64,000 bases of DNA from Miscanthus floridulus (lineage: Eukaryota > Streptophyta > Magnoliopsida > Poales > Poaceae). Positions within the stretch are counted from its first letter, which is position 1. The number at the start of each line of letters is the position of its first letter. Positions 42,752-55,272 of the stretch are shown piece after piece. Location: assembly GCF_019320115.1 (NCBI RefSeq), contig NC_089589.1, positions 24,247,273 to 24,311,272 on the forward strand, in the 5' to 3' direction. Under the pieces are notes generated by a model, which was given only the letters and a program-made list of their open reading frames with translations, was not told the origin of the DNA and did not search any database. The position numbers and the translations under genes were made by a program.

Positions 42752-44035
42752 TAGAATTAATTTTTCCATGAAATGAAAAACTTAGAAAATTGTTAGAAAA
42801 TTGTAGAAAATCCGTACTAGTTGAACTTGCGGATCGTGTTCATCTCGGCGAGCATGTTCTCTGCCGAGCGGTAACGGACGTCAAGGAGGAGCTTTGATTC
42901 TACGAGGGAGAGCGGCAACAGTCGTGGAAGACCGTGTTCCCTTTCTTGTAGAATCGGAGCTCTTCCTTGGCCAAGTACGGTGCCGTCCGGTGGAGAAATG
43001 CTCGCGAGATGATCATGTAAGCAAGGTCAACTAGTACGGATGGTTATTTATTGAAACATGTTTTTGAGCTATAATTTGATGGATATTTGATAACTTCAGA
43101 CCTACAAATGTCATCTACAAATGTTACTATCCTCGGCAACCTAAACGCCCACGAGCTCGTCGATATCGAGCAGGTCACTTAGAATTATTTTTTCCATGAA
43201 ATGAAATACTTAGAAATCATGCCTTTTATTTTTTAGAATTAAATTTTCCATGAAATGAAAAACTTAGAAAATGGTTAGAAAATTGTAGAAAATCCGTACT
43301 AATTGAACTTGCGGACCATGTTCAGGTCGGCGAGCATGTTCTCTGCCGAGCGGTAACGGACGTCAAGGAGGAGCTTTGATTTTACGAGGGAGAGCGGCAA
43401 CGGTCGTGGAAGACCGTGTTCCCTTTCTCGTAGAATCGGAGCTCTTCCTTGGCCAAGTACGATGCCGTCCGGTGGAGAAATGCTCACCGAGTTGATCACG
43501 TAAGCAAGGTCAACTAGTACGGATGGTTATTTATTGAAACATGTTTTTGAGCTATAATTTGATGGATATTTGATAACTTCAGACCTACAAATGTCATCTA
43601 CAAATGTTACTATCCTCGGCAACCTAAACGTCCGCGAGCTCGCCGATATCGAGCAGGTCACTGGGAATTATTTTTTCTATGAAATGAACTACTTAGAAAT
43701 CATGCCTTTTTTTAGAATTAAATTTTCCATGAAATGAAAAACTTAGTAAATAGTTAGAAAATTATAGAAAATCCGTACTAGTTGAACTTGCGGACCGTGT
43801 TCCGCTCGGCCAACATGTTCTCTGCCGAGCGGTAACGGACGTCAAGGAGGAACTTTGATTCTATGGGGGAGAGCGGCAACGGTCGTGAAAGACCGTGTTC
43901 CCTTTCTCGTAGAATCGAAGCTCTTCCTTGACCAAGTACGGTGCCGTCCAGTGGAGAAATGCTGGCCAAGATGATCACGTAAGCAAGGTCAACTAGTACG
44001 GATGGTTATTTATTGAAACATGTGAAATCCGTACT
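42752..44035. repeat. Three tandem 480-bp repeats
   Basis: Units begin near 42752, 43231 and 43713; the third is cut at about 44035. The core TTGAACTTGCGGACCGTGTTC..GAGATGATCACG is very similar in all. The second and third encode the same 66-codon minus-strand frame (43299-43499, 43778-43978). The first has point changes. Function unknown. Confidence 0.9.
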
Positions 44036-44108
44036 AGTTTTGTTTAAATATATCATTTTAGAAAATATGAAATTTACGCTAGTTTGCAAAAATAAGTATA
44101 GAAAGTAG

Positions 44109-44632
44109 ATGACAACTCGTACCGGATCCTCGGACTCTCGTTCGGTTGCGAAACGACTGAGGCCAGAACTCCCTCTCATTATCTGCGGCAAGTGTAAGCA
44201 GAAGATTGTGATGGAGTACCGAGTCAAGAGACAGGGACCCAACAAGGGTCGTGTTTTCTACAAGTGCCCGGATCGCAATGTGAGTTTCTTACGCATTTTA
44301 TAATTATGGCTAATTGACCTGCTTTTCTTGAATATTTTTGACTAAATATTTTTTGGCTTTAATTTCAGTGGGAGGGCAATGGATGCGATGGTTGGTACTG
44401 GGAGGAAGATTATGCTACATACGTGCAGAATTTGGGTGCGCTTGAGGTAGCGGCTGCTGCTGATGATGAGGCAGTGAGCCAGCAGGAGAAGCTTATTGAT
44501 ATTCAACAGAAGAATGATTTGTCTATTTTAGTTGCGTATGATCACGAAATAATTATGTTACTGAAGTGCATTGTAGTTTTAGTTTGTTTAGTGATAGTTC
44601 GGATTGCTTACGTTGTAGCCAGGCTTAGTTAA
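44109..44632 (+). CDS. GRF-type zinc-finger protein with C-terminal membrane segment, carried by CACTA element 3
   Basis: Two-exon model: 44109-44279 and 44369-44632, with intron GTGAGT..TTTCAG of 89 bp in phase 0, giving 144 residues. The finger reads CGKCKQKIV, GRVFYKCP in exon 1 and CDGWYWEEDY in exon 2, the plant zf-GRF pattern (C..C..C..C with FYKCP and WxE). GRF fingers bind single-stranded nucleic acid in other proteins. Residues about 115-140 are strongly hydrophobic, a likely membrane anchor preceded by a short coiled-coil-like Gln/Glu/Lys stretch. Small zf-GRF plus TM proteins are common in plants, and this may be a captured host gene or a standard CACTA passenger. It is the only unbroken ORF in the element. 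It lies just upstream of the transposase. Confidence 0.72.
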
Positions 44633-44721
44633 TTAATCATCCGTGTGTGTGTCATTTATGTTGTGTAATAAAATACTTAATTATGTTCAAGGTTTTCATA
44701 ATTTGTCGTGTAATACAGATT

Positions 44722-47700
44722 ATGTCACGCCATTGGATGTACAATGCTGATCGCCGCTCCCAAGACTTTATTGAGGGCTTGCACTCTTTCTTAGGTGTGG
44801 CCGAGGCAAATAAGCGGGATGGTTTCATGTGCTATCCATATGCCCTATGTAAGAATTTAAAGGAATATTCAAGCTCAATGAGTCTTCATTCACATTTGCT
44901 TAAGTCAGGTTTCATGTCAAACTATATATGTTGGACTAAGCATGGAGAAAGCGGGGTCATGATGGAAGAAGGTGAAGGAGAAGATTTAGACATTGATGAC
45001 ATTATTGCTCAGTATGGTGCCTTTGATGATACTACAATGGGGGGAGATGAAGAAGAGGTAGCGGTAGAAGATGATCTCGGTGATGCTCTTGGCGATGCCA
45101 TTCGTGATGCACAACAAGAATGGGAAAGTGAAAAAGAGAAAGTTAAGTTCGAGCGCATGCTTGAGGATCATAGGAAGTTGCTATACCCGACGGTCGAAGA
45201 GGGGCAAAAAAAGCTGGGTACAACACTGGAATTGCTACAGTGGAAGGCAAAGAATGGTGTATCCGACAAGACATTTGGGAATTTATTGAACCTCATAAAG
45301 AAGATGCTTCCAAAGCCAAATGAATTGCCCACCACTACGTATGAAGCAAAAAAGGTTGTCTGCCCTTTGAGATTAAAAATCCAGAAGATACATGCATGTC
45401 CTAATGACTGCATCCTCTACCATGGCAATGAATACGAGAATTTAGATGAATGCCCGGTATGTAAAGCATCGCGGTATAAGATCAGGCGCGATGATCCTGG
45501 TGACGTCGAGGGTGAACAACGTCCTAGAAAGAAAATCCCTGCCAAGGTTATATGGTATGCTCCTATAATACCACGCTTAAAACGTTTGTTCAGAAATAAA
45601 GACCATACAAAATTGTTGCGGTGGTATAAAGAAGACCGTAAGGTAGACAATATGCTGAGACACCCAGCTGATGGGTCCCAGTGGAGAGCGATAGACAGGG
45701 AATTTCCAGAATTTGCAAATGAGGCTAGAAACTTAAGGTTCGCCTTAAGTACAGATGGTATGAATCCTTTTAGAGAGCAGAGCACTAGTCATAGCACTTG
45801 ACCAGTTACTCTATGTATCTACAACCTTCCTCCATGGTTATGCATGAAGCGGAAGTTCATTATGATGCCGATCCTCATCCAAGGTCCGAGGCAACCTAGC
45901 AACGATATTGATGTCTATCTGAAGCCATTAGTTGAAGAACTTCTAGTTTTATGGAACAAAACAGGTGTACATGTCTGGGATGAGTACAAACAAGAACACT
46001 TTGACCTACGAGCAATGTTGTTCGTAACCATCAATGATTGGCCTGCTTTAAGTAATCTTTCAGGTCAGACAAACAAAGGATATAATGCATGCACACATTG
46101 TTTTGATGACCTTGACAGTATATATTTGAAAAGATGTCGAAAGGTCGTGTACCTTGGCTATCGTCGATTCCTTCCTTTGAATCACCAAGTAAAAAAGAAA
46201 GGGAAGCATTTTAAAGGTAAGCCAGACCACCGGAAGAAGCCTCATAACCGAACCGGGGAAGATGTACTCGCAATGGTCAAGGATGTGAAAGTAGTATTTG
46301 GAAAGGGACAAGGCAGTGAATCTGTTCCCAAAGATGCTAAGGGACACGCACCCATGTGGAAGAAGAAGTCCATCTTTTGGGAGCTACCCTATTGCCAAGT
46401 CCTAGAGGTCCGCAACGCAATCAACGTGATGCACCTGACAAAGAATCTTTGTGTGAACCTGTTAGGATTCATGGGTGTGTACGGGAAGCCAAAGGATTCA
46501 CTTGAAGCACGCCAGGACTTGCAGGGCATGAAAGAACGAGACAACCTTCATCCAGAGAAGATAGATGATGGACGTCATTACTTAAGTCCTGCTAGCTACA
46601 CGCTTAGCAAAGAAGAGAGGGACAGCATGTTCGAATGTCTAAGCAGCATCAAGGTCCTATTGGGATTCTCCTCCAATATAAAGGGTATAATAAATGTGCC
46701 AGATAAGAAATTCCTAAACTTAAAGTCCCACGACTGCCACGTGCTTATGACACAATTGCTTCCAGTTGCTTTAAGAGGAATTCTACCTCCACATGTACGT
46801 CTAGCCACCGTGAAGCTATGTGCATTCCTCAATGCAATTTCTTAGAAGGCAATCAATCTAGTGGAACTAGCTACTCTATAGAATGATGTGGTTCAATGTC
46901 TTGTCAGCTTTGAGTTGGTGTTCCCTCCATCCTTCTTTAATATCATGACACACCTCCTAGTTCATTTGGTGAAGGAGATTAGTATTCTTGGACCTGTGTT
47001 CTTACATAACATGTTCCCCTTCGAGAGGTTTATGGGTGTCTTGAAGAAATATGTGAAAGTCCGTTCTAAGCCTGAAGGAAGCATCGCCCAGGGCTATGGA
47101 ACAGAGGAGGTCATTGAGTTCTGTGTTGACTTTATTCCTGACCTTGCCCCGATTGGCGTTCCCGAATCACGACACGAGGGGAGACTCAGTGGTAAAGGAA
47201 TTTTAGGGAAGAAAACATATATCGGCATGGAAGACGATTATTTCAATAAAGCACACTACACAGTTCTTCAGAACTCGTCATTGGTGCATCCGTACATCGA
47301 GATACATAAGGAGTTCTTATGATCCAAGTTTCTAGGGAAGACTGAAGCTTGGATTAGGCGTCAGCACATGGAAAGTTTCAGTGGTTGGTTGTGAAAAGAA
47401 TGTCAAGGCGATGACAATATTGATGAGCAACTATATTTGTTGGCTAGGCAGCCATCGTGGCATATCCTCACGTACCAAGGGTACGAGATAAATGGGAATA
47501 CATTTTACACAATTGCCCAAGATAAAAGGAGCACCAATCAAAATAGTGGTGTTCGCATAGATGGTACAGATTCAAATGGGAATATACAAACATATTATGG
47601 CCGCATAGAAGAGATATGGGAACTAGACTACGCACCTAATTTTAAAGTCCCTTTGTTCCGGTGCCAATGGGTGAAGCTGACCGGAGGTGGGGTAACAGTC

Positions 47701-48081
47701 GACAAAGAGTATGGAATGACAACAGTAGACCTCAACAATAGTGGGTACAAAGAGGAACCATTTGTCCTTGCTGCCGATGTGAGTCAGGTGTTCTATGTGA
47801 AAGACATGTCTACAAAATCAAAGAGAGGAAAAAACGAAGACATCAACTCAATGATCAATGAGCCAAAGCGCCACATAATTCTTTCTGGGAAAATAAATAT
47901 AGTGGGAATTGAAGACAAGTCAGACATGTCAGAAGATTACGAAAGAAATGTCCGAATTCCACCCTTCATAGTGAAGAAAGATCCAAGCATCATGTTAAAT
48001 GATGAAGACACTCCATGGTTACGACAAGATCATAACCAAGGGACATACGTCAAGAAAAAATTTACTGTTGTGCCCGCATGA
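44722..48081 (+). pseudogene. CACTA tnp2-type transposase, element 3, five in-frame stops
   Basis: One frame from ATG 44722 (after a TAATACAG acceptor) to the TGA at 48079-48081. Domains: Transpos_assoc (HWMYNADRRS, with the first cysteines of CPC lost), HACPNDC..CPVC, Transposase_21 (DGMNPF, DIDVYLKPLVEEL, NAINVMHLTKN), DUF4218 (PFERFMGVLKKYV) and DUF4216 (INGNTFYT, FRCQWVKL). Stops interrupt it at 45799 (TGA), 46843 (TAG), 46879 (TAG), 47320 (TGA) and 47392 (TGA), with no frame shift between them. Each can be explained by one C-to-T or G-to-A change from Trp, Gln or Arg codons. No intron is needed across this span. Cannot make transposase. Confidence 0.9.
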
Positions 48082-48140
48082 TACAACGATGCATGTTTAA
48101 TATATTATGTTTTAGGGACGGATATTATGTAATATGTTAT

Positions 48141-49498
48141 GCAAGTTTGACCAAGTCAAATTTGGTCAAATGAAAAAACAACACTTTAAATTGTTGTTTT
48201 GGTCAAATTGACTTCAAATTGAAAAGTTTTGAATACCAAGTTTGTTAAACTCAAAAAGATCTACAATTGTTGTTTTGGTCAACTTTCCATTTGAGAAAGT
48301 TTGGACGAGTCAAATTTGTGATTTTTAAATTTCGACGCCTACAAACTAGTTTTTGGAACCCTAGATTGTCTCAAATTGAAAAGTTTTGAATACCAAGTTT
48401 GTTCATCTCATCAATATCTACAATCCTTATATAGGCCATTTTTTCATTTGAGAAAGCTTGAACAAAATATAGTTCAAATTTCACAAGTGTGTGACATAGT
48501 TTTAGAAAGTCTACGAGATTCAAGAAGTTGTGACTAGTGTTTGATAAAAATTTCTCAAATGGGAAAATGAGCTATGTAACAATTGTAGATCTTGCTGAGA
48601 TGATCAAACTTGGTATTCAGAGTTTTTTCATCTGAGGTCATTTAGTGTCTCATTTGAGCAAGTTTGACCAAGTCAAATTTGGTCAAATGAAAAAACAACA
48701 CTTTGACTCTAGTATTATGAACTCTAAATGACTTCAAATTGAAAAGTTTTGAATACCAAGTTTGTTAAACTCAAAAGGATCTACAATTGTTGTTTTGGTC
48801 AACTTTCCATTTGAGAAAGTTTGAATGATTCAAATTTGTGATTTTTAAATTTCGACACCTACAAACTAGTTTTCGGAACCCTAGATTGTCTCACATTGAA
48901 AAGTTTTGAATACCAAGTTTGTTCATCTCATCAATATATACAATCCTTATATAGGCCATTTTTTCATTTGAGAAAGCTTGAACAAAATATAGTTCAAATT
49001 TCACAAGTGTGGGACATAGTTTTAGAAAGTCTATATGAGATTCAAGAAGTTGTGACTAGTGTTTGATAAAAATTTCTCAAATGGGAAAATGAGCTATGTA
49101 ACAATTGTAGATCTTGCTGAGATGATCAAACTTGGTATTCAGAGTTTTTTCATCTAAGGTCATTTAGTGTCTCATTTGAGCAAGTTTGACCAAGTCAAAT
49201 TTGGTCAAATGAAAAAACAACACTTTGACTCTAGTATTATGAACTCTAAATGACTTCAAATTGAAAAGTTTTGAATACCAAGTTTGTTAAACTCAAAAAG
49301 ATCTACAATTTTTGTTTTGGTCAACTTTCCATTTGAGAAAGTTTGGACGGTTCAAATTTGTGATTTTTAAATTTCGACGTCTACAAACTAGTTTTCGGAA
49401 CCCTAGATTGTCTCAAATTGAAAAGTTTTGAATACCAAGTTTGTTCATCTCATCAATATCTACAATCCTTATATAGGCCATTTTTCATTTGAAAAAAG
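48141..49498. repeat. Tandem 520-bp repeats, two and a half units
   Basis: Units start near 48141, 48658 and 49180 with GCAAGTTTGACCAAGTCAAA; the third ends near 49498. Each unit contains shorter related modules (CAAATTGAAAAGTTTTGAATACCAAGTTTGTT occurs twice per unit). AT-rich, no coding. 49500-49900 is AT-rich with nothing recognised. Confidence 0.88.
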
Positions 49499-49904
49499 TT
49501 GTAGAACAAAAAAAATACTACATTTTCTTTATTTTTATAGGTTCAACAAAAATTTCCTGTCAATTTTGGTCAAAAACCGAGAAAAAATTGAAACATTGAC
49601 GTTACAATAATGTGATAATAAATTTCCTATCAAATAATATTAGTTTTATTAATTTTAAGTTACAAATATATTTTTGCATTAACAAAATACTTAGTATTAG
49701 TAACATTTATATTCTATATTCATAAAAGAAATTAAAAACTTTAGGTTACAAAATTTTCCTATTTACAATAAATAATGAGTTAATCAATAGTATTTTTTAA
49801 AATAAATATTGCAAAGTATTGAAGTTGGTATGGAATTAATTGATTAACCTAGTATTAAACAAAATCAAAATCCCAGGCCTTTCTAATTACGCTGGCGGGT
49901 TGCC

Positions 49905-50168
49905 AAAATTTTCAGGCCTTCAGTCCCAGCCTAGGCCAAGAACCGGGACTAAAGGGTGGGCGGCAATTTCGGTGCCCGCCAAAAATACTTTTAGTCCCGG
50001 CTGGTAACACCAACCGGGACTAAAAAGCCTTTAGTCCCGGCTTATAAGTCGATCCGGGACTAAAGGGTTGGACCTTTAGTCCCGGTTAGTCTTACCAGCC
50101 GGGACTAAATGTCCTTTAGTCCTAGCTGGTGTTACCAGCCGGGACTAAAGGGTCCCGGCCTATATATA
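49905..50168. promoter_or_regulatory. Internal subterminal-type array followed by a TATA box, element 3
   Basis: At least eight TTTAGTCCCGG or CCGGGACTAAA words in inverted pairs, as at the element ends, but in the middle of the element, ending with TATATATA at 50161-50168. It lies about 1.2 kb upstream of the second gene and has the layout of the left end (array then TATA). It may be the promoter of the downstream genes, or the buried end of a second CACTA. Confidence 0.7.
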
Positions 50169-51340
50169 TTGAACGGTTTCATCTTCTACTTTTCGATCTA
50201 CACGTCGATCATCGCCGCCGCCACCGCCATCTTCGATCTCGCCTCCGTCGCCCAGCCCCGCCCGGCCCTACGTCGAGCTCGTCTCTGCCGCGCCGCCGTC
50301 GTCTTCTACCCCCGCCCGGCCATGCCATCCGCCCAGCCCGCATCGCGCGTCGTCTCTCCGCCGCATCCCGTCTCCGCCGCCCCATACGAGCCCTCCGTCG
50401 CCGACCGCTTCCCGCCCGGCCTCGTCGTCGAGCCCCGCCGTCTCCGCCGTACGTCGTCCTCGCGCGAGGTGCTCAGCTCGGCCCCGTGGCCGACCAGCAC
50501 GCCCTGCCCGGCCTACGCCATCCGCCGCCCCAGCCTGCTAGCTAGCTAGCTGCTCTCGGCCATATATATGTTAGATTAAAATGTTAGATTTAATTAGTAG
50601 TTTAATGTTAGCTGCCCTCGCCAGTATTAAAATGTTAGATAGTTTTTGATATATATGTTAGATTAAAATGTATTAAAATTTAATTAGTAGTTTATTGTTA
50701 GTTTTTAGTTAGTTTTTTAGATAGTTTTTGATATATGTTAGATTTAAATGTATTAAAATTTAATTAGTACTTTATTTAGATAGTTTTTTTAGATAGTTTT
50801 TTATTATAGTTTTTTATATATGTTAGATTAAAATGTATTATCTATTACTAGTTTATCTAATTTCATGTTATATTTATTTAATTGGATTTAGTAATTATAT
50901 ATTCTATCTCTCTATATATATATCTAGAGAGAGATTCTATATGTATACATATGTACTTAATTATTTCTATATGTATATATACATGTACTTATTTTCATGT
51001 GTTGAGAGAGAGAGAAAATTGTATCTAGAGAGACATTCTATGTGTGTTATCACATGCATATCTAGAGATATAGACATATGCACTTATTTCTATGTGTTGA
51101 GAGAGAGAAAAATATATTGTATCATTCTATGTGTATATATATACATGTACTTATTTCCATGTTTTTGGATCGAAAGTGTTTTTGATTTGATTCCAAAGCC
51201 TATACCTTATTATTGTTTATCCTTATGAAATATTATGTGTTATTATATTTAATTGGATTTAGTAATTCTATATGTGTTATCACATGTACTTATATTATGT
51301 ACCATATTAATTCTATCTATGTGTTATCTTGAAGATACAA
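50169..51340. other. Leader of the second gene block, element 3
   Basis: 50200-50545 is GC-rich with Arg/Pro/Ala-rich open frames in two frames, probably a 5' UTR rather than protein. 50560-51300 is AT-rich with TATATGTTAGAT and GAGAGAGA repeats, intron-like. No gene called. Confidence 0.4.
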
Positions 51341-53114
51341 ATGGCTGCTCCGGATGATAACTTGAGTGATGACATAATGGCAGATATTATCAACGCCGGC
51401 ACCAATGTGGATATAGATGACACGAGTCAGTACTTTGCTGATTATGAGGATATACTGAATATGCCGGTGGTTGAAGATCAACAAATTGTCACGCAAGAAA
51501 ATACTGGCGAGGTATATATTCGATTATCTATCATCTCTTATAGATGCATGCGTACATATATTTGTTGTTAATCGTTGTGTTTCTACTCATGTAGCCGATC
51601 TCTGGATCTACATCAACCACCAACAAAAGTAGGAAAGTCCGAGGGCCAAAAAAGCCATTAGAGGGCCGTTTCATAATATCAGAATTCGACACCGACACCG
51701 GCAAACCATTGGGACTACATGCTCAGACATATGTCAATCAATGTGGGTTCATTATAAGGGATAGGGTCCCAGTTAGTGCTCGTGAATGGAAGCAGAAGAT
51801 ATCCGCTCCTAATGTTAGTTTTGTATCTGATCGTGACAAGAACCTAGCTTGAAAAGATATCACTCAGCATTTCACATTACAAGCAGATGATGCTTTGAAG
51901 GAGCTAGTGAGGGATTAGATAATGAAGAAGATGGCAACATTGTTCCAGAGTTGGAAGAAGACATTGTATAAAAAGTTTATCTTGAAGAATGCTATGCCGG
52001 ATTTCAATGCTAAGGTGTTTGTCAAGTTGGAGTCCCATTGGGATGCCTTTGTAGAATACAAGACATCTCAAGACAGTGAGGAATGTGTGATGAGGAATCA
52101 GCAGAATGCCCGACAGAAGCAATACCATCATCGCATGGGATCAGGTGGTTATAGGAGTGCTATTCCCAAGTGGCAGAACCTAGAAGCAGAGATTACTGCC
52201 AAGGGAATCATACCTGAAACAATAGAGAAGAACTGGCCTCAACGCGCGAAGAATTGGTTCTACGCTCATGGGGGAAAGCCTAGACCCAGACACTGGCAAG
52301 CTAATTTTTGGCCAAAAAATTGAGAGAGCAACACAGAGACTAGCTCGTGCTAGGGAAGAAGCTGATAGTGGTGTTTTCAAGCCCAACAGAGAGAAGGATG
52401 AATTGACATATGCCCTAGAGAATCCCAAACACGGTGGTCGAACAAGAGGCTATGGGGCAGTTCCGTGGCTACACGCATTCCCAACAGACAAGGATACCTA
52501 CAGAAGCCGCCAGAGAAAGAAGGATGAGGAGGCAGAATGAATTCGTGCATTGGAGCAATTTGTTGATGAGTCACGACAAGCATTGCTTGAATCACGTGAA
52601 TGAGAAAAATCTCTTGAGGCAAGAATGCAGGAGGAGATCAAGAGGCAAGTGCAGCTAGCAATGAGTCAAATGCAATCGCAATCAACGTCGGGAGTCACCA
52701 TTAGCCCCGTTGGTCAGATGAAAAGCAGTTGTGCTTCTACGAAGCTGCCAGTTATTCAAGACGACGCTGGGTTGCGCTTCCCTGTTGATGACATTACCGA
52801 GCCTCTAACAACATGTGAGCTGCATATTCCAGATGGTAATAATGCATCAATCATGGTGGCTGTCGGGGTTGTATCTCCAATAGACCGAACGAAGACACCA
52901 AGAATCCATGGGTCAGTTATTCAACCTGGATATGCTAGCAGTCTCGGTCGATAGAGTGCTCAAAGGTTACAGCAATGTTCCTCTTGACATTGAAGGCGGT
53001 GATGGGGAGAAGACACTAGGAGAAGCAGAGAAGACATTTATTCAATGGCGCAAACGCTTCATCATCATTCCTGGGGCGCCACCGCTTCCCCTACCTCACC
53101 CTAGGTATGAATGA
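51341..53114 (+). pseudogene. Ptta/En/Spm-like (Transposase_24 type) gene, element 3
   Basis: Exon 1 is 51341-51511 (acidic, MAAPDDNLSDD), with intron 51512-51594; the frame then continues from 51595. The core reads GRFIISEFDTDTGKP, WKKTLYKKFILKN, GGYRSAIPKWQ, WPQRAKNWFYAHGG and DPDTGKLIFG, then a basic/acidic coiled coil and a C-terminal domain with DIEGGDGEKTLGEA. That order matches plant Ptta/En/Spm transposase-like proteins. Breaks: TGA at 51850, TAG at 51916, one extra base near 52272, TGA at 52538 and 52601, and a shift near 52910. The first two are single transitions from Trp and Gln codons. Confidence 0.78.
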
Positions 53115-53192
53115 AAGTGAATGAAATATTATTTTCCATTAATTTTATATTGGCTTCAAAAATAATTGACACACAACTTGTTTTTGTAGCAG

Positions 53193-55272
53193 GGTCTCCC
53201 CCCAGCCTAGCCTAATCATTCATTCCCCATCTTCATCACAGCGTCGCGGGGGGCGAGACGACTTCATCCCCACGGCGATCGCCAACTCCTACACCGGCCC
53301 CATCGCCTCCACAACGATCTCCAACTCCTACACCGGCCCCACCGCCTCCACAACGATCTCCAACGCCTCCACGCCGGTCTCCACCAACACTGGCCTCATC
53401 GCCTCCACGCCGGTCTCCAACACCGCCCCCACCCCCTCCACAACGACGCACTACAAAGATGTCTAAGGTCCCGGCGGCAAAGAAGACCCCGAGAAAAAGA
53501 GTTATTTCTCAAGAAATACTTCCTGAAAAGACTGATGAGCAAATAGCAGCTGAAGAAGACAAAAAAGTGAAAGATTTTTTTATAGATATCAAAAACAAGA
53601 GTCAAGCGAAGCTTAAGGAGAAGCCGTACTTTTACATACCACGAGATGTGCTGAGGCAGAAGGTCGATGCTCACAAGAAAAAGATGATTGAACTTCGTAA
53701 GCCTTCGCCACTATCAGACTATGACCGCTCCCTCGTGAAGTCACATGATGCAGATAAGAAAAGGAAAAGAGCATCAGGGAAGGATGTCCCACAGCTCGGA
53801 CAACAGAAGCAACCAATGCAAAATCTTGTTGTTGCTAATGAATATGGTTCCAACATAGAAGTCTATCGACCAGACAACTCTGGAGAAGTGTCGGTTCAAG
53901 CCCTTAATGCTTTTTTAAAGATACTGGTTTAACCTTGGATCAATTAACGGGCAAAGCTCCAATCCAGAACCTGGAAGTTGATACCTAGAAGACTTATAAA
54001 TACTGGCAAAAGTCTATACAACCCTGCGGCTCTGAATGAATTGGGTACGCAAATGTACTTGCTCAACAAGTGGTACATGCAGGCATGTGGCAGGGGTGAG
54101 CAGTGGATCTTTGTCAGATTTAGAGACCATCATTACTTCCGTGGCGATGACATCTTACATATTAGTTTCGAAGAATTGCATCAACTATTCTACTTGAACG
54201 CTCTGGACAAATCAATCATTAGCTCCTTTTGTTTGTAAGTGATTCTTACTTTTATTTAATAAACTCACTTCCATGCGTACGTGTATATAATTATCCTCAC
54301 ATGTAACTTATATTTATATACAGATTCCAGATGTCAGAGCTCCAAAGAATACAAGACACCAGTGTTGGCTTCATTGATCCTTATATCGTATTCAAAACCG
54401 ATATTATTGTCAAGGACCAATGGGTATCTGAAGCACAGACGAATATCATGAAGTTCTTCGTGAAGCAGCACGACAAGACAACAATACTTTTCCCGTACAA
54501 CTTTGAGTAAGTGTTAATAATAATGTAGTCTACACATTTTATGTAATATCAATACAACTTATATGCATGTACGTGTGTGTATAAACCAATGCAGGTTTCA
54601 CTAGGATACTCATTGTCATTGAGTTAAACTCAAGTCAGTTAGTAATCTTGGACTCATTGAGAAAAGAGCGAGCACAATACCAAGATATGATAGACATTAT
54701 CCAGGGGTAATTTCGATCTCTCGCGCACAACTATTATTGAATAGACTTTGCCATAATTTATTAACGATCGTACATTATTGGTCGCACAGGGTTTGGAAAG
54801 AGTTTATTCGGCAACACCGCAAGGATTGCAAGGCACCACTTAATGTAGTTGAAATACCAGTAAGTAGTACTATATATACTTCCCCACGTGTTTAATTACT
54901 ATATCGTACTTCAATTTACGTGTGAGATGATGAGAATAATCTTCTTCTCGTACAGTGGTGTTTGCGGCAGGAACCAGGTAATAACTTGTGTGGATACTAC
55001 GTTTGTGAATTTATCACTGCATACATAAGAAGAACTCCTAAGATGTCCTCAGAGTACGTATATATCAATTTTTTATTTATTTTAAATGAATATATATATA
55101 TATATGTATGTATTAATACTTTTCCTTTTATTTCAAATGTAAGACTGAATGGTTGAAACGAAGGGTCATGCAAAAAGACCATCTGAAAGCAGTTCAAGAG
55201 TCAATAGCAGGATATCTTCTAGAAAAAGTGCTAAATCCCAACGGCGAGTTCTACTTTGATCTAAGGAACTAA
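53193..55272 (+). pseudogene. Ulp1-like (C48) cysteine protease gene with Pro-rich N terminus, element 3
   Basis: After a TTTGTAGCAG acceptor, the sequence encodes a Ser/Pro/Arg/Thr repeat (PPQRSPTPTPAP units, 53250-53455), then a Lys-rich region (53459-53932). The catalytic part is spread over short exons, 53980-54234, 54324-54506 and later ones to 55272, with GT..AG borders. The catalytic set is recognisable: His at about 54600, LDSL with Asp at about 54646, and Gln plus Cys in QEPGNNLCGYYVCEF at 54974-55018. Ulp1 proteases cleave SUMO; copies are frequent passengers in plant CACTA and MULE elements. Breaks: shifts near 53915 and 53980, one extra base directly after the His codon (near 54604), and an unclear last splice. 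Inactive. Confidence 0.78.

Noticed and set aside
50109..50549. Two overlapping 138-146-codon frames downstream of the internal array of element 3
   Set aside because: Overlapping Arg/Pro/Ala-rich products from a GC-rich leader; the real gene starts at 51341.
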